This document shows, piece after piece, positions 8,527 to 17,271 of a stretch of 64,000 nt of DNA. How positions within the stretch are numbered: position 1 is the stretch's first letter; each line of letters begins with the position of its first letter. Below the pieces are notes generated by a model that saw only the letters and a program-made list of their open reading frames with translations, did not search any database and had not been told where the DNA came from. The DNA lies in contig NZ_JABVED010000008.1 of NCBI RefSeq assembly GCF_014323725.1, forward strand, positions 124,001-188,000, given 5' to 3'. The stretch comes from Actinokineospora xionganensis. Lineage in GTDB: Bacteria; Actinomycetota; Actinomycetes; Mycobacteriales; Pseudonocardiaceae. The translations under genes were made by a program, and so were the position numbers.

Positions 8527-9254
8527 TGCGGTCGACGCCCCCACAGGACCAGGCTCCGCAGGTTCGCGGTCAGCGGGCCCGCGGCGAGGTCGGCGTCGAG
8601 CGCGGCCAGGCCGTCGGCGAACTCGTCGTCGCCGATCAAGTGCAGGCACGAGTAGGACTTGTCCCGAAAGCGGGTCGAGTCGGCGAGTTCGTACTCGCTC
8701 TCCACGACGTGTTCGTTCAGGTCGCCGAAACCGGCGAGCGCGAGGTCCCCGGACAGCCGCGGGATCGGGTGGTACCGGTCCGCCTCGGCGTCGATCGTGC
8801 CGGGGAAGTAGCGCGCCATCGGGATCCTGTTGCGGATGATCCAGTCCGAGTCGGTGACGGTGACGAAGTACCCACCCGGCTTGAGCGCGCCGAACGCGCG
8901 CCGGAAGTACTCCAGCGGCTCACGAACGTAATGGATCATGTCGACCGACATGATCAGGTCGAACGTCGCGGCCGGGAAGTCCAGTTCCTGCGCGTAGCCC
9001 TGACGCAGATCCAAGTCCTCCGGCTGGGTGCGCGCCACGGCCAGCATCTGCTCCGACGGCTCGACCCCGAAACACTTGGCCCCGGTCTCGCGACGCACCG
9101 CCGCGACGTGGTTCGCGGTGCCGCACCCGACTTCCAGCACGGTGTGCTCGGCGGTCACGCCCGCGCGCCGCACGATGTGCTCGATCAGACCCGGGTAGGT
9201 GCGACGGTGGCGCGCGTACTCGGTGGCCAGGTCGTCGTAGTTGAGCGTGGTCAC
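8523..9254 (-). CDS. SAM-dependent class-I methyltransferase
   Basis: A 243-residue methyltransferase with motif I VLEVGCGTANHVAAV (about 38-52), an acidic residue after beta-2 (GVEP), DLIMSVDMIHYV as motif II/III and LKPGGYFV. The start is GTG at 9254 (VTTLNYDD), which overlaps the kinase stop (GTGA) and has AAGGGAAAGAAGGATTC upstream as ribosome site. It may N- or O-methylate an intermediate of the operon's product. The acceptor cannot be predicted. Confidence 0.88.
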   Translation of the reverse strand: MTTLNYDDLATEYARHRRTYPGLIEHIVRRAGVTAEHTVLEVGCGTANHVAAVRRETGAKCFGVEPSEQMLAVARTQPEDLDLRQGYAQELDFPAATFDLIMSVDMIHYVREPLEYFRRAFGALKPGGYFVTVTDSDWIIRNRIPMARYFPGTIDAEADRYHPIPRLSGDLALAGFGDLNEHVVESEYELADSTRFRDKSYSCLHLIGDDEFADGLAALDADLAAGPLTANLRSLVLWGRRPQ

Positions 9255-10711
9255 GAATCCTTCTTTCCCTTGGAAAAACCGTCTTCCCAAACCTCGCGTG
9301 CCATGCGCAGGTACCAGCCCACGTACGCGAACGTGGCCAGCCACGCCTGCGGGCTTCGCAGCGAACGCAGGTATTTGAGCCATCCGGCCAGCGATGTGGC
9401 CGCGCCGATGTAGAGCCTGGCTGTGGTGTGCGCGCGCGGCTCGTCGTGCGGGAGCGCGCGCAGCATCCGCTCGATCAGCGCGTCGACGCTGCCGGGGAAG
9501 CGCAGGGGGAGCCGCAGGGAGGTCAGGTCGAGCACACCGTCGACCGGCCGCACGTCGTCCACCAGCCGGTCCTGCGTGCCCTCCTCGGCGGCGCGCAGGA
9601 TCGCGGCCATGGGGAACACCCCGTGCAGCAGCGTGGCGAAGTCGAAGACGGGGTCGCCGTACCCGACGTCGGGGCGGTCGCGGCCCTCCCAGACGGTCCT
9701 GGGGTCGATCAGCACCGGGCTCCCGTCAGCGCGCAGCAGCATGTTGGCGGCGTAGATGTCGCCGTGTACCGCGCTTCCCTGGTTCGGCAGCAAGTCCGGC
9801 GCCACCTGGTCCAGCCACGAGACCGCGGCTCGGTAACCGTCCATGACGGTCCCGCCGGGCAACACGATCCGGGCTTCGAGCATGTCGTCGAGTCCGGTTT
9901 CGGGAAAGAGCGCCGCGAACGTGGCGAGAAAATCGGTTTGCCCACACAGGATGTGGTAGCGCTCCCGGTAGAGGTAGTCGGCGACGGTCGGACGTTGCGT
10001 GCCCGCGGTGAGCCGGTACCAGGCGCCGACCTGATCGAGGTGCGGTTCAAGCTGGTCCAGGGCCGCGGCCGCCAGCGTGGTGCGCTCGTCGTCGGCGAAC
10101 AGCGGCGACAGCGGCAGCGGCAAACCCGCCTCCATCAGGCTCACCGCCTGCGTTCCCTCGTGGTGCACGCCGTGCACCTCCGGGAACAACCCCCGCCTGC
10201 CATCCTTGGCCAGCAACGCGTTCACCTCGCAGGCGAACGCGACCTCCCCCGCGATCGCGGCGGCGTCACCGACTTTCGCCACGATATCGGCGCCGTCCAC
10301 TCGAAACTGGACCACACCCCGCGAGTCGGACCCGGGTTTGTGCATCTTGGTGAACTCGGGCCGAGCCATGGCACCCGCCCATTCCCGCAGGCGGGCCGCC
10401 ACGGCGAAGTCGACGACGTCGGCGATGCGGCCGTTCGGATCAACGTCCAGTGGAAACCAGGTGCCGTGCAGGGTTCCACCGACGATCAGTGCGCCCACAC
10501 CACAGGGACAGTCGCGTTCGACCACGGTGAAACCGAACCTGCGCAACCGTTCGACCTGCTCGGGCGCGGGCTCGACCCCGGCGAAGAGAACTGACGGGAC
10601 AGCTGTGTCGAACGCGCCGTCGCGATCCGCGAGCGCGGTGTAGACCTCAGCCAGTTCACGGGCGTTCACCTGTCGCGAACGCGCGCGCACCACTTCATCC
10701 ACGATTGTCAT
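9251..10711 (-). CDS. Aminoglycoside-phosphotransferase-fold kinase, first gene of the operon
   Basis: A 486-residue protein. Residues 1-130 form an N-terminal domain I do not recognise. Residues 130-440 are an APH/choline-kinase-like kinase, with a probable ATP-contacting Lys146 (DIVAKVGDA), the catalytic loop AVHGDIYAANML (Asp318) and metal-binding Asp336 in LIDPRTVW. It may phosphorylate a hydroxyl of an intermediate, or provide self-resistance by phosphorylating the product. The first gene of the run starts at ATG 10711 behind GGGGAGTTTCAGGGGCC. The 313-bp gap upstream must carry the operon promoter. Confidence 0.82.
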   Translation of the reverse strand: MTIVDEVVRARSRQVNARELAEVYTALADRDGAFDTAVPSVLFAGVEPAPEQVERLRRFGFTVVERDCPCGVGALIVGGTLHGTWFPLDVDPNGRIADVVDFAVAARLREWAGAMARPEFTKMHKPGSDSRGVVQFRVDGADIVAKVGDAAAIAGEVAFACEVNALLAKDGRRGLFPEVHGVHHEGTQAVSLMEAGLPLPLSPLFADDERTTLAAAALDQLEPHLDQVGAWYRLTAGTQRPTVADYLYRERYHILCGQTDFLATFAALFPETGLDDMLEARIVLPGGTVMDGYRAAVSWLDQVAPDLLPNQGSAVHGDIYAANMLLRADGSPVLIDPRTVWEGRDRPDVGYGDPVFDFATLLHGVFPMAAILRAAEEGTQDRLVDDVRPVDGVLDLTSLRLPLRFPGSVDALIERMLRALPHDEPRAHTTARLYIGAATSLAGWLKYLRSLRSPQAWLATFAYVGWYLRMAREVWEDGFSKGKKDS

Positions 10712-11024
10712 GGCCCCTGAAACTCCCCGTCAGGGCAACGATCGCGCCCTTGCTCCTCCGCTCGCCGCCCGAGCACGGGCGGACAATACGCCCTCCGTCA
10801 CCGACTAGTCGATGAGTCGCCACCTGTTGTTACGCCATCCATAGTGGACATTTGGGCGGGCGCACCGCCTCATCCCCCGGCCCATTCCCGGCGACGAATC
10901 GCATCCGGCCGTGCCACTACTCCTGTTGGTTCACAGGTGGACGTCGAACGGACCAGTCGAACGACGCAGCGGCGTGCGATCACGGCGACGCATAGCGCAT
11001 CGACAGGCCGAACGAAAGGTCCAA
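10712..11024. promoter_or_regulatory. Intergenic region with probable promoter of the biosynthetic operon; CGACTAGTCG palindrome at 10802-10811
   Basis: No gene is supported here. It separates the operon starting at 10711 from the nitrate-reductase genes ending at 11025, all on the minus strand. A perfect 10-bp palindrome CGACTAGTCG lies at 10802-10811, about 90 bp before the kinase start, a reasonable place for an operator. A -10-like TATTGT (minus strand) lies nearby. Neither is proven. Confidence 0.35.
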
Positions 11025-12461
11025 TCAGCTTGCGCCATTCACAGTGGCCGCCGCGAGACTGGCAAAAGGATCTTTCGCGGACGCCCGCGTGAGCAAGGCC
11101 GCGACATCCCCCGCGCACCCCCCGCAACCGGTCGTCGCCCTGGTTCGGCGGGCGACTTCGGAAACCGTGCGTCCCTCGCAGGCGAGGATCGTCTTGGCGG
11201 TGACCCCGTTGCACCGGCACACCACCTGCTCGGTGGAATCGCCCGACGTCGCGAGGTCGAACAGCAACGCGGCAGGGTCGGCCGGGGCCGGGCGGGCGCG
11301 ATCGAACAGGTCCGTCACCGTGCCCATCGTCCCCGTGTCACCCATGAACACCGCGCCCACGATCACCCCGGCTCGCAGGACGAGTTTTTTGTACCGGCGT
11401 CGGGCCGGGTCCGCGAACACGACGACTTCCGTGGCGGGGTCGTCCACTTCGTCGACGACCGCGCTGTCCCCCATCGCGGCCAGGTCGATGTCCTGCGCCT
11501 TCAACCGCAGCACCGGCAGCACCGGCCGGTCCCGAGGTTCGGGCGACCACCCGCCGATGTCCGCGGCGGCGCGCGACGCCTGCTCCCAAGCGGGTTCCAC
11601 CAAGCCGTGGACCACGCCGCGGTGTTCGGCGCAGTCGCCGACCGCGTACACCGCCGGATCGGTGATCGACCGCATCCTGTCGTCGACGACGACACCGCCG
11701 TTCACCGCCAGTCCGCACGCGCGGGCCAAGGCGACCTCCGGCCGGGTGCCGCAGGCCGCCACCAGCAGTTCGCAGCTCAGTACGGTGTCGTCGGTCAGCC
11801 GAACCGCCGACACCCGCTCCTCGCCCGACACCGCCGTCACCGCGGTGTCGAGGTGCACCCGCACGCCGTGCGCGGTCAAGGCCATCGCCAGGATCCGGCC
11901 CGCGACCGGGTCGAGGTGTCGTTGCAGCAAATGCGTCTGCTGGTGCACCAGGTCCACCGCCATGCCCCGACCGGCCAACGCCCTGGCGGCCTCGACGCCC
12001 AGCGGGCCGCCGCCGAGCACGACCGCGTTGCCACCCGGCCGCGCCGCGGCCAGGATCGCCCGACAATCCGATGCCGTACGGAACGTGAACGCACCCGGCG
12101 TGAGCCCGGCGGCCCCACGCAATCCGGGAATGGGCGGCACCACCGGTGTGCTGCCCGTGGCGAACACCAGCACGTCGTATTCGGTGGCCCCGTTCTCGGT
12201 CCGCACCACCCGCGCGGCCCGGTCCACTTCGGTGACGGACCGTCCCACCCTCATGTGAACGCCGTCCGGCGCGGCGGGCAGGGCGATGTCGCGCAGTGGA
12301 AACGTGTCGGCGAGCACGCTCGACAGCAGGATCCGGTTGTAGGCGGGCTCGGGTTCGGCGCCGAACATGGTGATCTCGTGACGGAACCCGGGATCTCCCG
12401 CCCGCAGGTCCGCCGCGAAGCGGACGCCCGCCATCCCGGTGCCGATGACGACGATCCTCAT
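11025..12461 (-). CDS. Assimilatory nitrate reductase electron-transfer subunit (FAD + [2Fe-2S] BFD)
   Basis: A 478-residue flavoprotein. The N-terminal FAD dinucleotide fold is MRIVVIGTGMAGVRFA, a second NAD(P)H-binding fold is AVVLGGGPLGVEAA, and YAVGDCAE is the FAD-contact motif. The C-terminal cysteine cluster (VCRCNGV ... TGCGGCAGD) is a bacterioferritin-associated-ferredoxin-like [2Fe-2S] domain. This matches NirB-type N-terminal regions and NasB-type electron-transfer proteins that pass electrons from NAD(P)H to nitrate reductase. The ATG at 12461 overlaps the stop of the catalytic subunit (ATGA), so the two are translated together. It lacks the sirohaem part of nitrite reductase. Confidence 0.88.
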   Translation of the reverse strand: MRIVVIGTGMAGVRFAADLRAGDPGFRHEITMFGAEPEPAYNRILLSSVLADTFPLRDIALPAAPDGVHMRVGRSVTEVDRAARVVRTENGATEYDVLVFATGSTPVVPPIPGLRGAAGLTPGAFTFRTASDCRAILAAARPGGNAVVLGGGPLGVEAARALAGRGMAVDLVHQQTHLLQRHLDPVAGRILAMALTAHGVRVHLDTAVTAVSGEERVSAVRLTDDTVLSCELLVAACGTRPEVALARACGLAVNGGVVVDDRMRSITDPAVYAVGDCAEHRGVVHGLVEPAWEQASRAAADIGGWSPEPRDRPVLPVLRLKAQDIDLAAMGDSAVVDEVDDPATEVVVFADPARRRYKKLVLRAGVIVGAVFMGDTGTMGTVTDLFDRARPAPADPAALLFDLATSGDSTEQVVCRCNGVTAKTILACEGRTVSEVARRTRATTGCGGCAGDVAALLTRASAKDPFASLAAATVNGAS

Positions 12462-14539
12462 GACGCTCTCTCCCCTGCCCGATCCACTCTGGCAGCGCAC
12501 ACTTTGAACGCGGGCATCCCGGACACGGGGTCCAACTTCGGGTCCGTCAACAGATTCGCCCGTCCATCACCGGCCCAGTGGAACGGCATGAACACCGTGT
12601 CGACCGGAACGTCGTCGGTCACCCGGGCCGCCGCGATGGCCGCACCCCGGCGAGTGCGAACCCGGACCATGTCACCGTCGCGGACTCCGAGCTCCGCCGC
12701 GTTGGCCGGGTTCAGCTGCACGAACACCGCGCCCTCCGCCGCGGCGAGCTCATCGATTCGCCGGGTCTGCGCACCACTCTGGTAGTGGGCGAGGACCCGG
12801 CCTGTGGTGAGCCTGAGCGGAAACTCGGCGTCGGGGCGCTCGGTCACCGGCGCGTACTCGACCGGGTGGAAGACCGCCCGACCGTCCAGGGTGGCGAACC
12901 GCTCGGCGAACAGCCGGGGGGTACCGGGATGGTCGGCGGACGGGCATGGCCAGAAGACACCGTCGCCTTGGTCGAGGCGGTCGTAGGTGATGCCTGCGTA
13001 GTCCGCCCGGCCGCCGCTGGAGGCCGCGCCGAGTTCGGCGAACACCGTCTCCGGGTCCGCGTCGAAGCCGGGGGCGCCGAGTCTTCGGGCCAGGTCGGCC
13101 ACAACGTCGAGTTCGTCGCGCACCCCGGGCGGGGCCGGGCGGGCGCGCCTGCGCCGGATCACCCGCCCCTCCAGATTGGTGATCGTGCCGCTCTCCTCCG
13201 CCCACTGGCAGACGGGCAACACGACGTCGGCGATCGCGGCGGTCTCGGACAGCACGAAGTCGGCCACCACCAACAAGTCCAGGCCGCGAAGGGCGCGTTC
13301 GATGTGCCCGGCGTTCGGCGCGGAGACCACGGGATTGCTGCCGAAGACGAGCAGCGCCCGGGAACCGTCCGCCGTACCGAGCCCGTCGAGCAGCTCGTAC
13401 GCGGACTGCCCCGGACCTGGCAGGTCGTCCGGGCGGACTCCCCAGACCGCGGCGACGTGGGCACGGTCCGCGTCGTCGCGGATGGACCGGTAGCCCGGAA
13501 GCTGATCGGCCTTCTGGCCGTGCTCGCGGCCGCCCTGCCCGTTTCCCTGGCCGGTCACACAGCCGTACCCGGACCCAGGGGCACCCGGGAGGCCAAGCGC
13601 GAGCGCCAGGTTGATCCAGGCTTGGACGGTGTCGGTCCCGTTGCTGTGCTGTTCGGTGCCGCGGCCGGTCATGACCAGGGCTGTCCGCGCCCCCGCGAGC
13701 GCGGCGGCGGCCGCGCGCTGGGCCGCCACCGGCACCCCGGTGACGCGTTCCACCCGTTCGGGCCAGTAGTGCGCCAACACCCGCCGCAGCGCGTCGAAAC
13801 CCGTCGTGCGCCGTTCGATGTAGTCCAGGTCGTGGTGGCCGTCGGCGATCACCAGATGCGCCAGCCCGCAGGCGAGGGCCAGGTCGGTGCCCGGGTGGGG
13901 CCGCAGGTGCAGGTCGGCCAGCCGCGCGGTGGCGGTGCGCCTGGGGTCCACCACGATCAGGGTTCCGCCCTTGGCCCGCTGCGCGTTGAGGTGTCGGGTG
14001 ATCGGTGGCATCGTCTCGGCGACATTGCACCCGACCAGCAGGACCGCGCCGGCGTCGGCGATGTCCGCCACCGGGAACGGCAGGCCGCGGTCGATGCCGA
14101 ACGCTCGGTTCCCCGCCGCGGCGGCCGACGACATGCAGAACCGCCCGTTGTAGTCGATGCGGGAGGTCCGGAGCGCGACGCGGGCGAACTTCCCCAACTG
14201 GTAGGCCTTTTCGTTGGTCAGTCCGCCGCCGCCGAACACCGCGACCGCGTCGGGTCCGTGCTCCGCGCGCAAGGCGGCGAGCCGGGCGGCGATCAAGCTC
14301 AGTGCCTCGTCCCACTGAGCGGGGCGCAGCGGCCCGTCACGGCCGTCGCGGATCAACGGCGTGGTCAACCGATGCGGCGAGTCCAGCAGCGAACCCGAGG
14401 TCCAGCCCTTGACGCAGAGCCCTCCACCAGCGGGAAACGGCCGTGGCCGCACCGTGGCGTCCGGACGCACGGTCATCGCGCACTGCAGAGCGCAGTACGG
14501 ACAATGCGTGGCGACGCCCGCGGCGACCGAGTCCAGCAC
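12458..14539 (-). CDS. nasA: Assimilatory nitrate reductase catalytic subunit (Mo-bis-MGD)
   Basis: About 693 residues of the molybdopterin oxidoreductase family. The N-terminal [4Fe-4S] ligands are HCPYCALQC plus a later cysteine (GLCVKGW), and NGRFCMSSA carries the likely Mo-ligating cysteine (about Cys135). The C-terminal molydopterin dinucleotide-binding domain includes LTTGRVLAHYQSG and PFHW. I place the start at GTG 14539 because AGGGGAG lies 7 nt upstream; a GTG 27 bp further out is possible but has no such site. There is no Tat signal, so the enzyme is cytoplasmic and reduces nitrate to nitrite. It is divergent from narK. Confidence 0.92.
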   Translation of the reverse strand: MLDSVAAGVATHCPYCALQCAMTVRPDATVRPRPFPAGGGLCVKGWTSGSLLDSPHRLTTPLIRDGRDGPLRPAQWDEALSLIAARLAALRAEHGPDAVAVFGGGGLTNEKAYQLGKFARVALRTSRIDYNGRFCMSSAAAAGNRAFGIDRGLPFPVADIADAGAVLLVGCNVAETMPPITRHLNAQRAKGGTLIVVDPRRTATARLADLHLRPHPGTDLALACGLAHLVIADGHHDLDYIERRTTGFDALRRVLAHYWPERVERVTGVPVAAQRAAAAALAGARTALVMTGRGTEQHSNGTDTVQAWINLALALGLPGAPGSGYGCVTGQGNGQGGREHGQKADQLPGYRSIRDDADRAHVAAVWGVRPDDLPGPGQSAYELLDGLGTADGSRALLVFGSNPVVSAPNAGHIERALRGLDLLVVADFVLSETAAIADVVLPVCQWAEESGTITNLEGRVIRRRRARPAPPGVRDELDVVADLARRLGAPGFDADPETVFAELGAASSGGRADYAGITYDRLDQGDGVFWPCPSADHPGTPRLFAERFATLDGRAVFHPVEYAPVTERPDAEFPLRLTTGRVLAHYQSGAQTRRIDELAAAEGAVFVQLNPANAAELGVRDGDMVRVRTRRGAAIAAARVTDDVPVDTVFMPFHWAGDGRANLLTDPKLDPVSGMPAFKVCAARVDRAGERAS

Positions 14540-14740
14540 CCTGTGTCTCCCCTCGCTGATGCCCACCCAGTCGGGCGACGATACGCAGCCCCCGCCCCCG
14601 CGGGATCATCCAGCCCCACCAAGCCGTCAATGTCCTAAAAGGACCATCGGTGGACTTTCCCCATTGCTCCATTTGGGTCTTGGCGGCCACGCCGGAAACC
14701 GTCAAGCTCGCCAGTCGGGCGAGCATAGGAGACGAACGGC
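14540..14740. promoter_or_regulatory. Divergent promoter region between nitrate reductase and narK; GTCCT-AAA-AGGAC palindrome
   Basis: This 201-bp gap must hold the promoters of both nitrate operons. A 13-bp interrupted palindrome GTCCTAAAAGGAC lies at 14632-14644 and could be a regulator site. I did not find a convincing GlnR or nitrate-regulator box by eye. Confidence 0.4.
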
Positions 14741-16111
14741 GTGACGATGGCGTCATCGGTGGAGTCCGCGCCACAGCATGGACGATGGATCGATGAATGG
14801 GAACCAGAGGATCCTCGGTTCTGGGAGACCCGGGGGCGGCGAGTGGCCACCAGGAACCTGATCTTCTCGATCTTCACCGAGCATCTCGGATTCTCTGTAT
14901 GGATCTTGATGAGCGTAGTCGTGGTGTCCCTCCCCCAAGCGGGCATCACCCTTTCGGTGAGTCAGACGTTCTGGCTGCTGATCGTCCCGAACCTGGTCGG
15001 CGCGGCGCTGCGCATCCCCTACACGTTCGCCATTCCCCGCTTCGGCGGCCGCGGGTTCACCACGTTCAGCGCGCTGATCCTGCTGGTCCCGACCGGCATG
15101 CTCGCGGTGGCCGTGACCATCCCGGATCCGCCGTACTGGTTCTTCCTCGCCACCGCGGCGGCGATGGGACTGGGCGGCGGGAACTTCTCGTCATCCATGG
15201 CCAACATCTCGTTCTTCTTTCCCACGAGCAAGAAGGGATTCGCCCTGGGACTCAACGCGGCGGGCGGCAATCTCGGCGTCGCGGTGACCCAGTTCGCGGT
15301 GCCACTGGCGATCAGTGCGGGGACCGGGATCAACCTGGTCAACGCCGCGCTGATGTGGATGCCGGTGATCATCCTGGCCGCGGCGTGCGCGTGGTGGTTC
15401 ATGGACAGCCTCACGTCCGCCAAGTCCGACGGCGAGTCCTACGCCGAGGCGATGCGCGAGGGCCAGACGTGGATCATGTCGGTGCTCTACATCGGCACGT
15501 TCGGCTCGTTCATCGGCTTCTCCTTCGCTTTCCCAACGCTGCTCAAGGCCTTGTCCGACGGCCGTTCGAGCTGGGTGGGCGCGGCGTTCACCGGCGCGCT
15601 GATCGGGTCGGTGTCGCGACCGCTCGGCGGCTGGCTGGCCGACCGGATGGGCGGAGCCAAGGTCACGATCACCGTGTTCGGCTGCATGGCGGCCTGCACG
15701 TACACGACCATCACCGGGCTCGCCGCCAAAAGCGTCCCGGTGTTCTTCGCGTCATCGGTCGCACTGTTCATTCTCGCCGGAATCGGCAACGGCTCGACGT
15801 ACCGGATGATCCCGCTGATCTTCTCCGCGGCGGTCGGGACCGGTTCCGAGCCGGGCAGGCTCGACGAGGCCATGAAAGCCGCGAGGCGCAAGGCCGCGGC
15901 CGCCGTCGGAATCGCCGGGTCGGTCGGAGCCTTCGGCGGTGTCGCGGTGAACCTGGTCTTCAAGAGCTCCTTGGAGAGCGGATCACTTCAGCCCGCCCTC
16001 TGGTCCTTCCTCGGGTTCTACATCGTGTGCTGTGCGCTGACGTGGTGGTGCTACCTCCGCAAGACAGTGGCCATCGAATGGTCACCGAGTCTGGCCTACG
16101 CCAACGTTTGA
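14741..16111 (+). CDS. narK: Nitrate/nitrite transporter, NarK family
   Basis: A 456-residue MFS protein with about 12 membrane helices. It shows features of the nitrate/nitrite porter family: an aromatic-rich N-terminal stretch (DPRFWETRGRRVATRNL), GLGGGNFSSSMANISFFFP as a nitrate-signature-like glycine-rich helix, GLNAAGGNLG as the second, and RPLGGWLADRMGG between helices 8 and 9. It brings in nitrate or exports nitrite for the divergent nitrate reductase. I prefer the GTG at 14741, since AGGAG lies 9 nt before it; the ATG two codons later is too far from that site. Confidence 0.93.
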   Translation: MTMASSVESAPQHGRWIDEWEPEDPRFWETRGRRVATRNLIFSIFTEHLGFSVWILMSVVVVSLPQAGITLSVSQTFWLLIVPNLVGAALRIPYTFAIPRFGGRGFTTFSALILLVPTGMLAVAVTIPDPPYWFFLATAAAMGLGGGNFSSSMANISFFFPTSKKGFALGLNAAGGNLGVAVTQFAVPLAISAGTGINLVNAALMWMPVIILAAACAWWFMDSLTSAKSDGESYAEAMREGQTWIMSVLYIGTFGSFIGFSFAFPTLLKALSDGRSSWVGAAFTGALIGSVSRPLGGWLADRMGGAKVTITVFGCMAACTYTTITGLAAKSVPVFFASSVALFILAGIGNGSTYRMIPLIFSAAVGTGSEPGRLDEAMKAARRKAAAAVGIAGSVGAFGGVAVNLVFKSSLESGSLQPALWSFLGFYIVCCALTWWCYLRKTVAIEWSPSLAYANV

Positions 16112-16138
16112 GGAGTCGGTCTACTCCGACAGCGCAGA

Positions 16139-16460
16139 TCACCCCGCCCGGACCACGTCCGCGAAGTAGTCCTCCCACCGGCACTCGATCAGCCGCGCCG
16201 TCACCCGTCGAGATCCGGTGTCGACACCACGCCCTTCGTCAGCCGCATCGGGGAGAGCTTGCGGTACGGCTCCCCGTCCATGGCCGGGTTCGTGAACAGC
16301 CTGCCAGCCGCATCCCGCACCTGGGCCGTTTCGTCGGGCTCGCTGTAAGCGCCCCCAGCATCCCAGCACGACAGCCACCGCGTCCCCGAACAGCCGGGGA
16401 TTCTCCGATACGAGGTAGTCCCCCTCACCGCATCGAGCTGATGATCATGACGAACTCGTC
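16139..16460 (-). pseudogene. Decayed gene of unknown family
   Basis: Coding-like sequence can be followed on the minus strand but only by changing frame several times: ISSMR, then GDYLVSENPRLFGDAVAVV, then AYSEPDETAQVRDAAGRLF through LTKGVVSTPDLDG, then RLIECRWEDYFADVVRAG ending at 16139. Each segment has native-looking amino-acid order and G/C-rich third positions, so this looks like one short protein gene broken by at least three indels. I do not recognise the family. The rest of 16112-16571 shows no gene; only a weak 5-bp stem follows narK. Confidence 0.4.
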
Positions 16461-16571
16461 CCTATGAGGTCTTTCGCATCTGCCGATCAAATCACGACGG
16501 AGATCCACGCAAGGTCGCGCCGCCCCAGGATGGACGGTGGCACGGAGACCGGGTCGTGGCCGTTTGTGTTG

Positions 16572-17171
16572 TCAGGGTGCGTGTTCGGTCGGCCGGTCCG
16601 CGGGGTCGGGTGGCGTCTCGGCGGCGATCAGGCGGGTCAGGACGGTGTGGACGTCGTCGAGCGGCTGGGTGGATTTCGCGCTGCGGCTTTGGGCGATGGC
16701 GCCTTCGATCGAGCTGACGGCCAAGCTGGCCACGGCGCGGGCGCGGGTCGGGTCCCTGTTCTGATCGGCGATGGCGGCGGCGATCTTGTCGACCCAGGTG
16801 GCGAACACGGCGCTGGATGCGACCTGCACCTCCGGCTCGGTCGCGGCCTGCGCGGCAGCGAGGATCGGGCAGCCCATCGTGTACCGGCTGCCCGTGAGGA
16901 CCTGCTTCCAGTAGTCGATCATGCCGGCGATCGCGCTGGCGGGTGAGCGCGTGGCGAGCAGATCCTCGAGCATGGCGCTGATCGTGCGTCCGGCCGCGTA
17001 GGTCGCTTCCGTCATGAGCTCGGATTTGCCGTCGGGAAAGTGCTGGTAGATGGAGGCGCGGGCGGTCTTGCTATGGGTGAGCAGATCGGTGAGACCGGTC
17101 GCGTGAACACCGCGCTCGCACATGAGGGTGATCGCACTGAGCACTAGTCGCTGCCGCGGGCTGTTGGCCAC
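16572..17171 (-). CDS. TetR/AcrR-family repressor
   Basis: A 199-residue regulator with an N-terminal TetR helix-turn-helix (residues about 5-50, ending TARASIYQHFPDGKSEL) and a helical ligand domain of the type with a MGCPILAAAQAATEPEV segment, which suits the TetR C-terminal family found in YxaF/LfrR-like repressors. It is transcribed away from the thioesterase operon, and the 100-bp gap holds two copies of a matched operator. Autorepression plus repression of the operon is the natural reading. The inducer is unknown. Confidence 0.93.
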   Translation of the reverse strand: MANSPRQRLVLSAITLMCERGVHATGLTDLLTHSKTARASIYQHFPDGKSELMTEATYAAGRTISAMLEDLLATRSPASAIAGMIDYWKQVLTGSRYTMGCPILAAAQAATEPEVQVASSAVFATWVDKIAAAIADQNRDPTRARAVASLAVSSIEGAIAQSRSAKSTQPLDDVHTVLTRLIAAETPPDPADRPTEHAP

Positions 17172-17271
17172 AGTCGGATCCTTCCACAGACATTCTATAG
17201 ACCGATCAGTCCATCGCCTGTAGTGTTACCGCGAGTATAGACCAATCAGTCTAGATCGACGGAGGGTCGAG
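17172..17271. promoter_or_regulatory. Divergent promoter with two TetR operators (AGACCRATCAGTCY) at 17199-17212 and 17239-17252
   Basis: AGACCGATCAGTCC and AGACCAATCAGTCT share 12 of 14 bases and are interrupted inverted repeats (AGAC...GTCT). They lie exactly 40 bp apart, close to four helical turns. A TATAGA hexamer on the right-hand copy and its mirror on the minus strand by the left-hand copy look like -10 boxes overlapped by the operators. The plus-strand GGAGGG at 17261-17266, 5 nt before TTG 17272, sets the thioesterase start. Confidence 0.75.

Noticed and set aside
1-10711. Polyketide or non-ribosomal peptide cluster
   Set aside because: No ketosynthase, adenylation or carrier-protein domain is seen in the visible genes.
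16112-16140. Terminator after narK
   Set aside because: Only a 5-bp stem (GTCGG/CCGAC) with no T-run; too weak to call.
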